Source: Longispora fulva (GTDB taxonomy: Bacteria; Actinomycetota; Actinomycetes; Mycobacteriales; Micromonosporaceae). From it: 64,000 nt of DNA. The stretch's first letter is position 1, and each line of letters begins with the position of its first letter. The notes under the pieces are model-generated. The model worked only from the letters and a program-made list of their open reading frames with translations, was not told the origin of the DNA and did not search any database. Shown here piece by piece: positions 41,952 through 51,200 of the stretch. The translations under genes were made by a program, and so were the position numbers. The stretch is taken from positions 5,890,001 through 5,954,000 of the forward strand of contig NZ_JADOUF010000001.1 of the NCBI RefSeq assembly GCF_015751905.1, written 5' to 3'.

Positions 41952-43012
41952 CTGGGCGGCAGCGGCCCGACACCGGCTACACGACCGGCGGCTTCCCCGT
42001 GGTGCGCGGCAGCCGGGTCGGCGAATGGGCCGCCGAGTGGCTGCGGCGGGTGGTGCCCCGGCCGTTGGACCCGGTGCACTCCATCAAGATGAAGATCGGC
42101 ATCCTGGTGGCCGCGTCCATCTGGGCCGCGGCCATGGTGTTCTACTTCGGGGTCCGCTGGCCGATGCGGTACACCCTGTTCAGCGCCCTGGTCGTGGCGC
42201 TGGGGGTCACCCAGGTCATCGCGCACGGCATGACCTCTCCGCTGCGGCAGATGACGGCCGCCGCCCGCGCGATGGCCAGGGGCGACTACGGGCAGCGGGT
42301 CCGGGCCACGTCCCGCGACGAGGTGGGCGAGCTGGCCCGCGCGTTCAACCAGATGGCCACGGATCTCGCGGCGGCCGACCGGCAGCGGCGGGAGTTCATC
42401 GCGAACGTGTCGCACGAGTTGCGTACCCCGATCACGGCTCTGCAAGGGGTGTTGGAGAACGTCGTGGACGGGGTGTCGGACCCGTCGACCCTCCAGGCGG
42501 CGCTCGCCCAGACCGAGCGCCTGGGGCGGCTCGTCACCGAGCTGCTGGACCTGTCGCGGCTGGAGGCCGGCGCGGCACCCCTCAATCGGGTTTCGTTTCC
42601 CGCGAAGCCCTTCCTGGTCGAGGCCACGGCCCTGAGCGCGGCGGTGGTCGACGCGCCCGACGACCTGATGGTCACCGCCGACCGGGAACGGTTGCACCAG
42701 GTGGTCGCCAACCTGCTCGCCAACGCCTACCAGCACGGTCCGGCGGACGGCCGGGTCACCGTCGCGGCCCGGCGCGCGGGGGGCACGGTGCTGTTCGAGG
42801 TCACCGACGAGGGGCCCGGGATCCCCGTCGACCAGCGGGAACGGGTCTTCGAACGGTTCATCCGGGGCGATCGGGCGATCGGGGCGGTGGCCGACGGCGG
42901 CACCGGGCTCGGGCTCGCGATCGCCCGGTGGGTCGTGCAGTTGCACGGGGGGACGATCGCGGTGGTCGGGTCGGATCCGGGGTGCCGGATCCAGTTCACC
43001 CTCCCGGCGTGA
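41948..43012 (+). CDS. Sensor histidine kinase (HAMP, HisKA, HATPase_c)
   Basis: This 354-aa protein has two adjacent helices (about residues 51-69 and 75-95) with almost no external loop. A HAMP domain (TSPLRQMTAAARAMARGDYGQRVR), H-box (FIANVSHELRTPITALQG), N-box (NLLANAYQHG) and G-boxes (DEGPGIP; GGTGLGLAIARW) follow. Lack of an outer domain suggests it senses the membrane or an accessory protein. Partner of the preceding OmpR-type regulator. Confidence 0.94.
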   Translation: MTGRQRPDTGYTTGGFPVVRGSRVGEWAAEWLRRVVPRPLDPVHSIKMKIGILVAASIWAAAMVFYFGVRWPMRYTLFSALVVALGVTQVIAHGMTSPLRQMTAAARAMARGDYGQRVRATSRDEVGELARAFNQMATDLAAADRQRREFIANVSHELRTPITALQGVLENVVDGVSDPSTLQAALAQTERLGRLVTELLDLSRLEAGAAPLNRVSFPAKPFLVEATALSAAVVDAPDDLMVTADRERLHQVVANLLANAYQHGPADGRVTVAARRAGGTVLFEVTDEGPGIPVDQRERVFERFIRGDRAIGAVADGGTGLGLAIARWVVQLHGGTIAVVGSDPGCRIQFTLPA

Positions 43013-43023
43013 GCGGCCCGGCG

Positions 43024-43041
43024 GTGTGAGCCGCCTCACAC
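43024..43041. terminator. Small hairpin between convergent kinase genes
   Basis: GTGTGAG-ccgc-CTCACAC is a perfect 7-bp stem overlapping the end of the Ser/Thr kinase gene. It is a weak candidate terminator; nothing better lies in the 23-bp gap. Confidence 0.4.
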
Positions 43042-44355
43042 GTCCGGCACCACGGCCGGACCCGACGCGCTGCGGGACGGGCCGGGCCGGTGGCCGCCCC
43101 AACCCATCGGGGACGCCGCCCCGGATGGCGCCGGGGACGCGGGCGGCGTGGTCGCCGGGGCGTGGCTGGCCGGCAACGTCGGCTGGGGCGCCGGCGTGGT
43201 CACCGCCGGGCTCGGCGAGCTGAACGTCCGCTCGGGCGTCGGCGGGGCGCTCGACGGTGCGGGGGTGGCCGACGGGCTGGCCGGTTTGGTCACCGCCGGC
43301 AAGACCGGCTGCGGCGCGGCTGTCGTGGCCTGGGCGGTCGGGGACGTGGTCGGCGTGGCCGGCCCGTAGGAGTCCCCGGGCATCAGGCTCGGGTACGCCA
43401 CCCCGGCGGCGAGCGCGGCGGCCCCGAGCCCGGCGGCGAGCGCGACGAGTACCGGCCACGTGCGGCGTTTGCGGGCGCCGGTGCCGGCCAGGTGCAGCCC
43501 CGGCAGCTGGATCAGCCCGGAGATGTCGCCTTCACCTCCACTGAGCTGCGACAACAGGGCGCGCGCCGTTGGCCGGTCCTCGGGCCGCTTGGACACGGCC
43601 CTGGCCACGTGCTGGTACAGGTTGTCGGGCAGTCCGGACAGGTCGGGCTGCTCGTGCAGGATCTGGAGCACCCGGGTCACGGAGTCGCCCTCGCCGAACG
43701 GGTGCCGCCCGGTCGCGGCGAACGCCACGAGGCAGCCCCAACCGAAGATGTCGGCCGCCTGGGTGACCGGTCCGCCGCGGGCCTGTTCGGGGGCCATCCA
43801 GCCGGGGCTGCCGACCATCATCCCGGTCCGGGTCAGGTCGGAGGAGCCGTCCACGGCCCGGGCGACCCCGAAGTCGATCACGCGCGGGCCGCACAGCGAC
43901 AGGATCACGTTGCCCGGTTTGAGGTCGCGGTGGATCAGTCCGGCCGCGTGGATCGCGGTGAGCGCCGCGGCGACCCCGACGGCGACGCCCTGGACGGAGG
44001 AGCTGGGCAGCGGGCCGCGTTCGGCGACGGCCCTCGACAGCGGGATGCCGTCCACGTACTCGGTGACCAGGTACAACCCCTGGGCGTCCTCGCCGAAGTC
44101 GATCACGGGTGCGGTGCAGAAGGCCGCGACCCGACGGGCCAGGGCCGCCTCCCGGCGGAACCGCTCCAGGAACTGCTCGTCGTCGGCGAGCCGGGGGTGG
44201 ATCACCTTGACGGCGACGATCCGCCCGTCCGGGGCGCGGCCCATGTGCACCGTGCCCATTCCGCCGGCGCCCAGCTTCCCGATGATCTCGTACTGACCGA
44301 TCATGGTCCGCCGTCCCGAGCTCTGGACGCGCGTTTCGAACTCAAGATCACCCAT
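43036..44355 (-). CDS. Ser/Thr protein kinase with Pro/Ser/Thr-rich outer tail
   Basis: This 439-aa Hanks-type kinase has an N-terminal kinase domain (residues about 18-275): GKLGAGGMGTVHMG, VAVKV, catalytic loop HRDLKPGN, DFGVA, APEQARGG. A juxtamembrane linker and one helix (VLVALAAGLGAAALAAGVAY, about 305-325) come next. The outer part is ~110 residues of Pro/Ser/Thr/Ala with no PASTA or other folded sensor. The start MGDLEFE has GAGAGG 4 nt ahead. It is divergent from the MFS gene. Confidence 0.93.
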   Translation of the reverse strand: MGDLEFETRVQSSGRRTMIGQYEIIGKLGAGGMGTVHMGRAPDGRIVAVKVIHPRLADDEQFLERFRREAALARRVAAFCTAPVIDFGEDAQGLYLVTEYVDGIPLSRAVAERGPLPSSSVQGVAVGVAAALTAIHAAGLIHRDLKPGNVILSLCGPRVIDFGVARAVDGSSDLTRTGMMVGSPGWMAPEQARGGPVTQAADIFGWGCLVAFAATGRHPFGEGDSVTRVLQILHEQPDLSGLPDNLYQHVARAVSKRPEDRPTARALLSQLSGGEGDISGLIQLPGLHLAGTGARKRRTWPVLVALAAGLGAAALAAGVAYPSLMPGDSYGPATPTTSPTAQATTAAPQPVLPAVTKPASPSATPAPSSAPPTPERTFSSPSPAVTTPAPQPTLPASHAPATTPPASPAPSGAASPMGWGGHRPGPSRSASGPAVVPDV

Positions 44356-44496
44356 GTTGCCTCTCGGAGTGCGCGTTACACACTCAACGGGCAAAACCGG
44401 GCCGAGGTGACGGAGCGGGTCCGCACGGTGACCGGCGCGACTACGATCACTGAGGTACCCATTCGTCACCCCTCGTCATGAGATCAGGTGTCAGCG

Positions 44497-46035
44497 ATGG
44501 CGACAGAACCACAGGCCACCGTGAGTGGCAGCCATGTCCAGCAGGGCCGGCACCCCGGGATCGCCCTGGCGGTGATCACCTCGGCGCAGCTGATGATCGT
44601 CCTCGACGCGACGATCGTGAACATCGCGTTGCCGCAGATCCAGCGGGCACTCGGCTTCTCGTCGACCGACCTGTCGTGGGTGCTCAACGCGTACACCCTG
44701 ACGTTCGGTGGTCTGCTGCTCCTCGGCGGCCGGGCCGGCGACATCCTCGGCCGGCGGCGGGTCTTCATCTTCGGCATCCTGCTGTTCACCCTCGCCTCGC
44801 TGCTCGGCGGTCTCGCCCAGTCGGCGGAGTGGCTGCTGCTCGCCCGCGCCCTGCAGGGCATCGGCGGAGCGATCGCCTCGCCCACGGCCCTCTCGCTGAT
44901 CACCACGAACTTCGACGAGGGCCCCGAACGCAACCGGGCCTTCGGCGTGTTCGCGGCGGTCTCCGGGGCAGGGGCCGCGATCGGGCTGATCGCCGGAGGC
45001 ATGCTGACCTCCTGGCTGTCGTGGCGGTGGACGCTGTTCGTGAACGTGCCGATCGGGATCGCGCTGGCGCTGCTGGCCCCGCGGTACATCAAGGAGTCCG
45101 AGCGGCACCCCGGACGGTTCGACGTCGCCGGCGCGATCGCCTCCACAGCCGGCATGTCACTGCTGGTGTACGGCTTCATCCGCGCCGCGGACAAGGGCTG
45201 GAGCGACACCGGCACGATCGTGTCGTTCGTGGCCGCCGCGGTGCTGCTGGCCGGTTTCGTCCTGATCGAGCGGCGCAGCGCCCAGCCGATCACGCCGCTG
45301 CACCTGTTCCGGGACCGCGACCGGGTCGGCACGTACGTGGTCATGCTGATCACCGCCGCCGCGATGTTCGGGATGTTCTTCTTCCTCACGCTGTTCGTGC
45401 AGAACGTCCTCGGCTACTCGCCGCTGCGGGCCGGCTTCGCCTTCGTGCCGGTGACCGTGGCGATCGGGGTCACCGCGCAGCTCGCGTCCCGGATCATCCC
45501 GAGGACCGGCCCGAAGATCCTGCTGATGATCGGCGGGGCGCTCGCGGCCACCGGACTGATCTGGCTGTCCCGGATCTCGGAGAGCAGCCAGTACGTCACC
45601 GGCCTGCTGCTGCCGATGTGCATCTTCGGGCTCGGGATGGGCTTCATCTTCGTCCCCGTCACGATCGTCGCCCTGGCCCGGGTGGCCAACAAGGACTCGG
45701 GCGCGGCGTCCGGGATGCTGAACGCGATGCAGATGGTCGGCGGCTCCCTCGGGCTGTCCGTGCTGGTCACCGTGTTCGGCACGGCCAGCCGCAACGAGGC
45801 GGCGATCCAGGTCAAGCGGTTCCTCGCCCAGGCGTCCCCGGAGCAGCTCGCGCTGTTCCAGAAGACCCAACAGCTGCCGAAGCCGTTCTCCAGCCACGTC
45901 CTCGCGCACGGCATCTCCTCGGCGTTCCAGCTCGCGGCACTGCTGGCCGTGGTGGCGCTGGTGGTGACCACGGTGGTGATCCGCCGCAAGGTGGCGGGCG
46001 AGGAAGCCGGCACGGCGGCGCAACCGATGCCGTAG
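44497..46035 (+). CDS. MFS drug exporter, DHA2 (EmrB/QacA) family
   Basis: This 512-aa protein has fourteen predicted helices. DHA2 signatures seen are MIVLDATIVNIALPQIQRAL in helix one (motif D1), GGRAGDILGRRR (motif A) and RALQGIGGA (motif B). The C-terminal tail is basic. Proton-driven export of lipophilic drugs or of a metabolite is expected. It might serve the biosynthetic cluster starting 2.3 kb downstream, but three unrelated genes intervene. GTG at 44488 is an alternative start. Confidence 0.93.
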   Translation: MATEPQATVSGSHVQQGRHPGIALAVITSAQLMIVLDATIVNIALPQIQRALGFSSTDLSWVLNAYTLTFGGLLLLGGRAGDILGRRRVFIFGILLFTLASLLGGLAQSAEWLLLARALQGIGGAIASPTALSLITTNFDEGPERNRAFGVFAAVSGAGAAIGLIAGGMLTSWLSWRWTLFVNVPIGIALALLAPRYIKESERHPGRFDVAGAIASTAGMSLLVYGFIRAADKGWSDTGTIVSFVAAAVLLAGFVLIERRSAQPITPLHLFRDRDRVGTYVVMLITAAAMFGMFFFLTLFVQNVLGYSPLRAGFAFVPVTVAIGVTAQLASRIIPRTGPKILLMIGGALAATGLIWLSRISESSQYVTGLLLPMCIFGLGMGFIFVPVTIVALARVANKDSGAASGMLNAMQMVGGSLGLSVLVTVFGTASRNEAAIQVKRFLAQASPEQLALFQKTQQLPKPFSSHVLAHGISSAFQLAALLAVVALVVTTVVIRRKVAGEEAGTAAQPMP

Positions 46036-46154
46036 TCGAAAGACAAAGACCATCATGTGTTACGGCGAGGCCTGCCCCCGCCCGCCGGCACTCGTCAACC
46101 CGTGAACGTCATGCACCTCGGCGGGCCGGGCCACCGAGGCGCGTGAAGATCACG

Positions 46155-46970
46155 TCACAGCGTGGCCAGGGTTTCCACGAGCGTGGCGGCCACGGCGCGC
46201 TGGCCGGCCAGGGACAGGTGCAGGCCGTCGTCGAGGTGCCGGTCCGGGTCGGTGACCGTCCGCGTGTCGACCGTGGGCTCGGGGCGCTGGCGGAGCAGGT
46301 CGCCGATCGCGGTCAGATCCTCGTTGGCCCAGGTCAGTCCGGCCCGCTGGAAGTGGGGGTAGGCGGCGACCCTGGCCTCGTCGGCCAGGGTCGGGGTCAG
46401 CCACACCCAGCGCGCCCCCGTCCGGTGTCCGGCGAGGTCGCGGAGGGCCGTGAGGTTGCGGTCCGTCTCGGTCAGGCTCACCAGGGTCGGGCCGGTGGGC
46501 GAGCCGAGGCGTTGGGCGTCGTTGCCGCCGAGCATGCACAGGATCCAGTCCGGCGCGTGGTGCGGCAGGGCCGGGAGCAGGGTCAGGGCCTGGGTGCTGC
46601 TGTGGCCCGACACCGCCAGGTTCACGCAGGTGATGTCGTCCGCCGGGCGGCGCAGGGCGAGTAGGTGGCGCAGGATCTCGAACCAGGACAGCAGGTCGTC
46701 GGTGGTGCTCTCACCGATCGCCACGATCCGCTGGCCCGGCTCGAAGGGGAGCTTGTCGACCTTCGCCGCGAACTCATCGTCATCGAGCAGGTCCCGGGCC
46801 GCAGCCTGGGCGCGCTCGGCGAGGCCGGTCCGGAGCTGCTGATATGCGGCAACGTCCAGGCCGTACAGCGCCGCGAGTCGTTCGTCGTCGACCCCGCCGA
46901 GATAGCCCAGCGTCTTCTCCGGGTGCTGGAACCGGACGAGCCTTTCCGTCATTTCCGGGTGCATGTTCAT
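46155..46970 (-). CDS. SGNH/GDSL hydrolase
   Basis: This 271-aa cytoplasmic hydrolase has an N-terminal helical region (residues 1-80) before the SGNH core: block I VAIGESTTDD (Ser as nucleophile), a Gly block near NLAVSGHSST, block III GGNDAQ and block V DDGLHLSLAG (Asp and His). No signal peptide. It is encoded 6 bp downstream of the DUF4386-like gene and probably co-transcribed. The substrate (ester or acyl group) is unknown. Confidence 0.85.
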   Translation of the reverse strand: MNMHPEMTERLVRFQHPEKTLGYLGGVDDERLAALYGLDVAAYQQLRTGLAERAQAAARDLLDDDEFAAKVDKLPFEPGQRIVAIGESTTDDLLSWFEILRHLLALRRPADDITCVNLAVSGHSSTQALTLLPALPHHAPDWILCMLGGNDAQRLGSPTGPTLVSLTETDRNLTALRDLAGHRTGARWVWLTPTLADEARVAAYPHFQRAGLTWANEDLTAIGDLLRQRPEPTVDTRTVTDPDRHLDDGLHLSLAGQRAVAATLVETLATL

Positions 46971-46976
46971 CCTCGA

Positions 46977-47732
46977 TCAGCGGGTACGGGTACTGGGCAG
47001 CAGGAAGCCGGCCGTGATCAGCCAGGCCATGCCGGTGAACCGGGCGATCGGCAGCAGGACCGCCGCGTCCGGGACGAGCAGGGTGAGGGTGGCCAGCTCG
47101 GCGACCGCCGCGATGACCAGGCCGGTGACGGCCAAGCCCCTGGGCAGCAGCCGGGCGAGCAGGCCGGGCACGGCGAGGCCGGCGACGAGCAGGCCGGCGA
47201 ACACGACGTGCCCGACGCCGCCGGTGGCGAACGCGAGGTTGTGCAGGGCGTGCACCAGCGCCGGTTCGGTGAGGACGTCTGGGCGGGACAGCACCCAGGT
47301 GAGCAGCCCGGACAGGGTCAGCATGGCCGCAGCCAGCACCCCGCCGACCAGCGCGATGGTCGCGCCGGGTGCGCGGATGCCGAGGTTGCGGAGCCGGGCG
47401 GCGGTGGTCGCGGCGTACAGCGCGAACGGCACCGAGGCCGCGAACTGCAGCGCCGCGCCCACGCCCACGGCGGTGTGGTGTTCGCGGAAGTAGGCCAGGG
47501 TGCCGGCGGGGTCGCCGAACGGCGACGGGAACGGGTCGCCGCCGGCCAGGGCCGTGCCGAGCGCGATCCCTCCGACGAACAGGGTGGTGAACACGATGGC
47601 GAGGATCCCGGGCGGCGGACCGCCGGTTGCCTGCGGTGTCCTGGGTGGCGGGCCGCCAGTGGCCTGCGGTGCGGGGCGTGCGGTCGCCGGGTCCGCGCTG
47701 GTCAGGGCAGGGGTGCCAGAGTCTGGGCGCAC
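46977..47732 (-). CDS. Polytopic membrane protein (DUF4386-like), MarR-divergent
   Basis: This 251-aa protein has six or seven hydrophobic helices after a Pro-rich N-terminus with a repeated ATGGPPP unit. The layout and the GGVGHVVFAGLLVAGLAVPGLLARLLPRG segment resemble DUF4386-type proteins. The GTG at 47732 has GGAG 7 nt upstream and leaves the inverted repeat at 47745-47758 outside the gene; an ATG at 47762 is the alternative. Divergent from a MarR gene, so probably repressed by it. Confidence 0.75.
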   Translation of the reverse strand: MRPDSGTPALTSADPATARPAPQATGGPPPRTPQATGGPPPGILAIVFTTLFVGGIALGTALAGGDPFPSPFGDPAGTLAYFREHHTAVGVGAALQFAASVPFALYAATTAARLRNLGIRAPGATIALVGGVLAAAMLTLSGLLTWVLSRPDVLTEPALVHALHNLAFATGGVGHVVFAGLLVAGLAVPGLLARLLPRGLAVTGLVIAAVAELATLTLLVPDAAVLLPIARFTGMAWLITAGFLLPSTRTR

Positions 47733-47744
47733 AGGGCAACTCCG

Positions 47745-47783
47745 TTCACTAGAGTGAATCATTCTTAGCACAGAACTATTCTG
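47745..47783. promoter_or_regulatory. Candidate MarR operators
   Basis: Two dyads lie between the divergent genes: TTCACT-ag-AGTGAA (47745-47758) and CAGAA-cta-TTCTG (47771-47783). Spacing and position suit a dimeric MarR repressor controlling both genes. Confidence 0.5.
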
Positions 47784-47801
47784 CCCCGCTACTATCACCC
47801 G

Positions 47802-48263
47802 ATGAGCACCCCACCGCAGCCCGGAGCGGCCTTCCTGCTCGCCCAGGTGGGGGCGCACGCCGCCGCCCGGTTCGCCGAGCGGATCAGCGAGGTCGGGGTC
47901 GACCCGCCCGACGTCGGGCTGCTGCGCATGATCGCCAGCCAGCCGGGCCGCAGCCAGCAGTCCCTCGCGGAGCAGCTCGGAGTGGTGCCGAGCCGGGTCG
48001 TCGTCCTCGTCGACGGGCTGCAACGCCGTGGCCTGGTCGAACGGCGGCGCAACCCGCAGGACCGCCGCAACCACGCACTGCACCTCACCGCGGAGGCCGA
48101 ACAGGTCATGACGCGGATCCGGGAGCTGGCGTCCACACACGAGAGCGACATCTGCGCGGCGTTGGACGACCACCAGCGGGCGCAGCTCACCGAGCTTCTC
48201 GGGGCGATCGCGGCCCAGCAGGGCCTCACCCCCGGCGTGCACCCGGGATACCGACGCCCTTAG
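47802..48263 (+). CDS. MarR-family transcriptional regulator
   Basis: This 153-aa protein has a winged helix-turn-helix (QPGRSQQSLAEQLGVVPSRVVVLVDGLQRRGLVERRRNPQDRRNHALHLT), with the MarR wing RNPQDRRNHALHL and flanking dimerisation helices. It is divergent from the DUF4386-like/SGNH pair and sits 90 bp upstream of the oleA-like gene in the same direction, so it could also influence the biosynthetic cluster by read-through. The ligand is unknown. Confidence 0.9.
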   Translation: MSTPPQPGAAFLLAQVGAHAAARFAERISEVGVDPPDVGLLRMIASQPGRSQQSLAEQLGVVPSRVVVLVDGLQRRGLVERRRNPQDRRNHALHLTAEAEQVMTRIRELASTHESDICAALDDHQRAQLTELLGAIAAQQGLTPGVHPGYRRP

Positions 48264-48352
48264 CAGAGAGGCGGGGTCGCGACAAGAGGGGCTGGGCTCT
48301 TCCTGCGCCGGTCGTCGTGGCGGACGATTCGAGCAGACAGGGGAGGGTGAGC

Positions 48353-49342
48353 ATGGGTGCTCGGATCACTGGGCTGGCGGTGCATCTGCCGGAGGCCAGG
48401 TTGACCAGCCGTGAGGTGACGGAACGGATCACCGGGTACCGGCCGCCGGCCGGCCTCGTCGAGCGGCTGACCGGTGTGGAGTCGTTGCGCGTGATGCCCG
48501 ACGACTGGCAGGCGTCCGACCTGGCCGCTGAGGCCGCGCGCAAGCTGTTCGCCGACACGGGCACCGATCCCGGCGACGTGGACCTGTTGCTGTTCGCGTC
48601 GGCGAGCCAGGACATGGTGGAGCCGGCGACCGCGCACATCGTCGCCGCGAAACTGGGCCTGAGCTGCCCGGTGTTCGACGTGAAGAACGCGTGCAACAGC
48701 GTGCTCAACGCGATCGAGGTGGCCGACGCGCTGATCGGGGCCGGGGGGTACCGGCGGGTGCTGATCGCCAGCGGGGAGGCGCCGTCGCGGGCCGTGCGGT
48801 GGGACGTGCCGGACCTGAAGGCGTACCTGGAGGCGTTGCCGGGGTACACGTTGTCGGACGCCGGGGCCGCGCTCGTCATGGAGCGCTCCGACCGGCCAGG
48901 GGTGCTCGGGTCCGGGTTCTCCGCGCACTCCGGGGCCTGGCGGGTCGGGACGCTGCCGGCCGGGGGGTCGGCGCATCCGAGGGACCCGGAGTACAGCTAC
49001 TTCCGGATGGACGGGGCGGCGCTGAAGGAGGCGTTCGACTCGTTCGGGGCCGAGGTCGTGGTGGACACGCTCGCGCGGCTCGGGCTGGGGTGGGACGACT
49101 TCGCCGTGGTCGCCGTGCACCAGGTGTCGCTGCCGTACCTGGAGATCCTGCGGGAGCGGCTGGGGATTCCGGCCGACAAGCTGGTCGTCACGCTCGCCGA
49201 GCATGGGAACCTGGCGTCGGCCAGTCTGCCGTTCCAGCTGGTCAGGGCGCGGGAGGCTGGCAGGCTGGGGCCGGGGGACCTGGCCTGCCTGATCGGGTTG
49301 GCCGGCGGTGTGAGCATGGGCGTGATGGCGGTGGAGCTGTGA
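48353..49342 (+). CDS. OleA-like 3-oxoacyl-ACP synthase III family thiolase
   Basis: This 329-aa thiolase-fold enzyme has the KASIII-type triad Cys114 (KNACNSVLNA), His256 (AVHQVSLPYL) and Asn286 (EHGNLASASL). The active-site motif differs from FabH (AACSGF), and the gene starts an operon with OleC- and OleD-like genes. Together this points to an OleA-type head-to-head Claisen condensation of two acyl thioesters. A plain beta-ketoacyl synthase role is the alternative. ATG with GGGAGG 6 nt upstream. The stop overlaps the glycosyltransferase start (GTGA). Confidence 0.85.
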   Translation: MGARITGLAVHLPEARLTSREVTERITGYRPPAGLVERLTGVESLRVMPDDWQASDLAAEAARKLFADTGTDPGDVDLLLFASASQDMVEPATAHIVAAKLGLSCPVFDVKNACNSVLNAIEVADALIGAGGYRRVLIASGEAPSRAVRWDVPDLKAYLEALPGYTLSDAGAALVMERSDRPGVLGSGFSAHSGAWRVGTLPAGGSAHPRDPEYSYFRMDGAALKEAFDSFGAEVVVDTLARLGLGWDDFAVVAVHQVSLPYLEILRERLGIPADKLVVTLAEHGNLASASLPFQLVRAREAGRLGPGDLACLIGLAGGVSMGVMAVEL

Positions 49343-50079
49343 GTCTCTTTGTTGTGGTCCCGGCCTACAACGAGGCCCGGGGGATCCTGCCGACGTTGCA
49401 TGCCCTGGCCGCGCAGGTCGACCGGGACTTCACCCTGGTCGTGGTCGACAACAACTCCACCGACGGCACGGCGGCCATCGTGCGCGCCTTCGACTTCCCC
49501 GGCGGGCACCTGATCCACGAGCCGGTCAAGGGCACGGGGGCCGCGGCGGACACCGGGATGCGGTACGCGATCGCGCACGGCGCGACCCTGCTCGCACGGA
49601 CCGACGCGGACTGCCTGCCCGCCCCGGACTGGACGGCGTCGGTCCGCCGGTGCTTCGCGGAAGGGCTCGGGCTCGTCGGCGGGCAGCTGACCCCAAGAAC
49701 CGACGACGTACCGGTGAGCGCGTGGCGGCGGGGGCTGCTGCTCGCGGCCGTCGAGGTCGCCGTCGTGTTCGGCAGGCTGCGCAAGGGCAACCGGGGGCCG
49801 GAGTACCTGGGGCCGTACATCATGGCGCCGGGGTGCAACATGGCCATCACCGCCGACCTGTACGAACGGGCCGGCGGCTTCCCCCGCACCAGGATCGAGG
49901 ACCTGCACGAGGACCGGGCCCTGGTCAACGCGGTGCGCAGGCTGACGACGGCGTACGCGTACCGGCGCGACGTCCGGGTGAGCGGCTCCGTCCGGCGCGC
50001 GCACGCGTGGGGGCTGCGGCGGACCCTGGCGTGGTACGCCGACCACCGCTACCGGCCAGAGATCGTGGACATCCGGTGA
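49339..50079 (+). CDS. GT2-family glycosyltransferase
   Basis: This 246-aa inverting GT-A enzyme starts LFVVVPAYNEARGILPTL. It has VVVDNNSTDGTAAIV, the DxD-like metal motif RTDADCLP and GCNMAITADLYERAGGFPRTRIEDLHEDRAL, where the ED motif supplies the base. No membrane helices are clear. Within a coupled five-gene operon it should add a sugar to the lipid product or to a hydroxyl made by the P450. The donor is unknown. Confidence 0.88.
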   Translation: MSLFVVVPAYNEARGILPTLHALAAQVDRDFTLVVVDNNSTDGTAAIVRAFDFPGGHLIHEPVKGTGAAADTGMRYAIAHGATLLARTDADCLPAPDWTASVRRCFAEGLGLVGGQLTPRTDDVPVSAWRRGLLLAAVEVAVVFGRLRKGNRGPEYLGPYIMAPGCNMAITADLYERAGGFPRTRIEDLHEDRALVNAVRRLTTAYAYRRDVRVSGSVRRAHAWGLRRTLAWYADHRYRPEIVDIR

Positions 50080-51200
50080 CCGCCTGGGAGGAGCGGGTGC
50101 AGACGGGGGCGCATCCCGTGGCGTACCGGATGATGCGGTTGATCGCGAACAGCGGGCCGGTGCGCCGGGTCCCCCGGGTCGGGGTGGTCGTCAGCGACCC
50201 GGTCCTGGCCCGGGGGGTGTTGATGGACTCCGACACGTTCACGAAGACCGGGCCCGGCTCGCCGGCCGATCTGTGGACGCCGGTCCTCGGCCCGTCGGTG
50301 CTGCTCAACATGGAGGGCGACGCGCACTCCCGGCTGCGGCGCAAGCTGTCCGGGCTGTTCACGCCGGGGTATGTCCGCGACCTGTGCGAGCGGGTGCTGA
50401 CTCTTCCGCTGGCGCACCTGCGCGAGGACCTGGCCGCCGGCCGCGAGGTCGACCTAGTCCAGGTCGTGCGGGACTGCGCGGGCGCCGTGATCTGCGAACT
50501 CGTCGGCCTGCCCGCCGACCGGGTCGCCGAGGCCTACGCCCGGGGCACCGCCATCACCTCCATGGTCAGGCTCGGCCGGCCCCGGCTCACCGACCGGCAG
50601 ATCCGGCACGCCCGCACCGAACTCGGCGGCCTCACCGAGCCGGCGATCCGGGCGTACCGGTCCGGGGATCCGGCCACCGTGCCCGGCAGGATGCGCGAAC
50701 TCGGCCTGACCGAGGAGGAGGCGCACGGCGCGGTCGGGGCTTTCGTCCTGACGGGTACCGAGACCCTGGTGTCCTATCTGCCCCGGCTCGTCGCGCTGTG
50801 CCACGACACGGGAGTGTCGATCACCGAGTCCAATCTGGACAGTGTTGTGGCCGAGGGGCTGCGGTACACCGTGCCGTCGCCCGTGATGCTGCGCAGCGTC
50901 GTGCGGGACGGGTCCGTCGGCGGAGTCGCCGTCCGGGCCGGGGACCGGGTCGTGATCGCCACACTGTTCTGCGCGCGGGGCCGCTCCCCGTTCGACCCGT
51001 CACAGCCGGCCGACCCCGACGTGCGCCAGCTCTGGTTCGGGGCCGGCACGCACTTCTGCCTCGGCGCGCCGCTGGCCAGAGCGGAGATCGACGGGGTGCT
51101 CCGCGCGCTGATGGCGGGGCGGGTCGAGATCACGTCCCGGACCGTGGCCCGCCGGGTGCTCATTCCCGGGTACTCCCGACTCATGATCCGGAGCGTGTGA
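50076..51200 (+). CDS. Cytochrome P450
   Basis: This 374-aa soluble bacterial P450 has heme-ligand Cys328 in LWFGAGTHFCLGAPLA, the ExxR motif (EGLRY) and an I-helix VLTGTETLVSY, where the acid-alcohol pair is Glu-Thr. It is slightly shorter than typical CYPs (around 400) because of a short N-terminus. GTGA overlap with the glycosyltransferase and TGATG with the ligase gene show strict operon translation. It probably hydroxylates or epoxidises the acyl chain of the product. A redox partner is not encoded here. Confidence 0.93.
   Translation: MTAWEERVQTGAHPVAYRMMRLIANSGPVRRVPRVGVVVSDPVLARGVLMDSDTFTKTGPGSPADLWTPVLGPSVLLNMEGDAHSRLRRKLSGLFTPGYVRDLCERVLTLPLAHLREDLAAGREVDLVQVVRDCAGAVICELVGLPADRVAEAYARGTAITSMVRLGRPRLTDRQIRHARTELGGLTEPAIRAYRSGDPATVPGRMRELGLTEEEAHGAVGAFVLTGTETLVSYLPRLVALCHDTGVSITESNLDSVVAEGLRYTVPSPVMLRSVVRDGSVGGVAVRAGDRVVIATLFCARGRSPFDPSQPADPDVRQLWFGAGTHFCLGAPLARAEIDGVLRALMAGRVEITSRTVARRVLIPGYSRLMIRSV

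Noticed and set aside
48353-49342. Ordinary FabH of fatty-acid synthesis
   Set aside because: The active-site motif is NACNS and not AACSG, and the operon partners are OleC/OleD-like, P450 and glycosyltransferase genes with no fab genes nearby.
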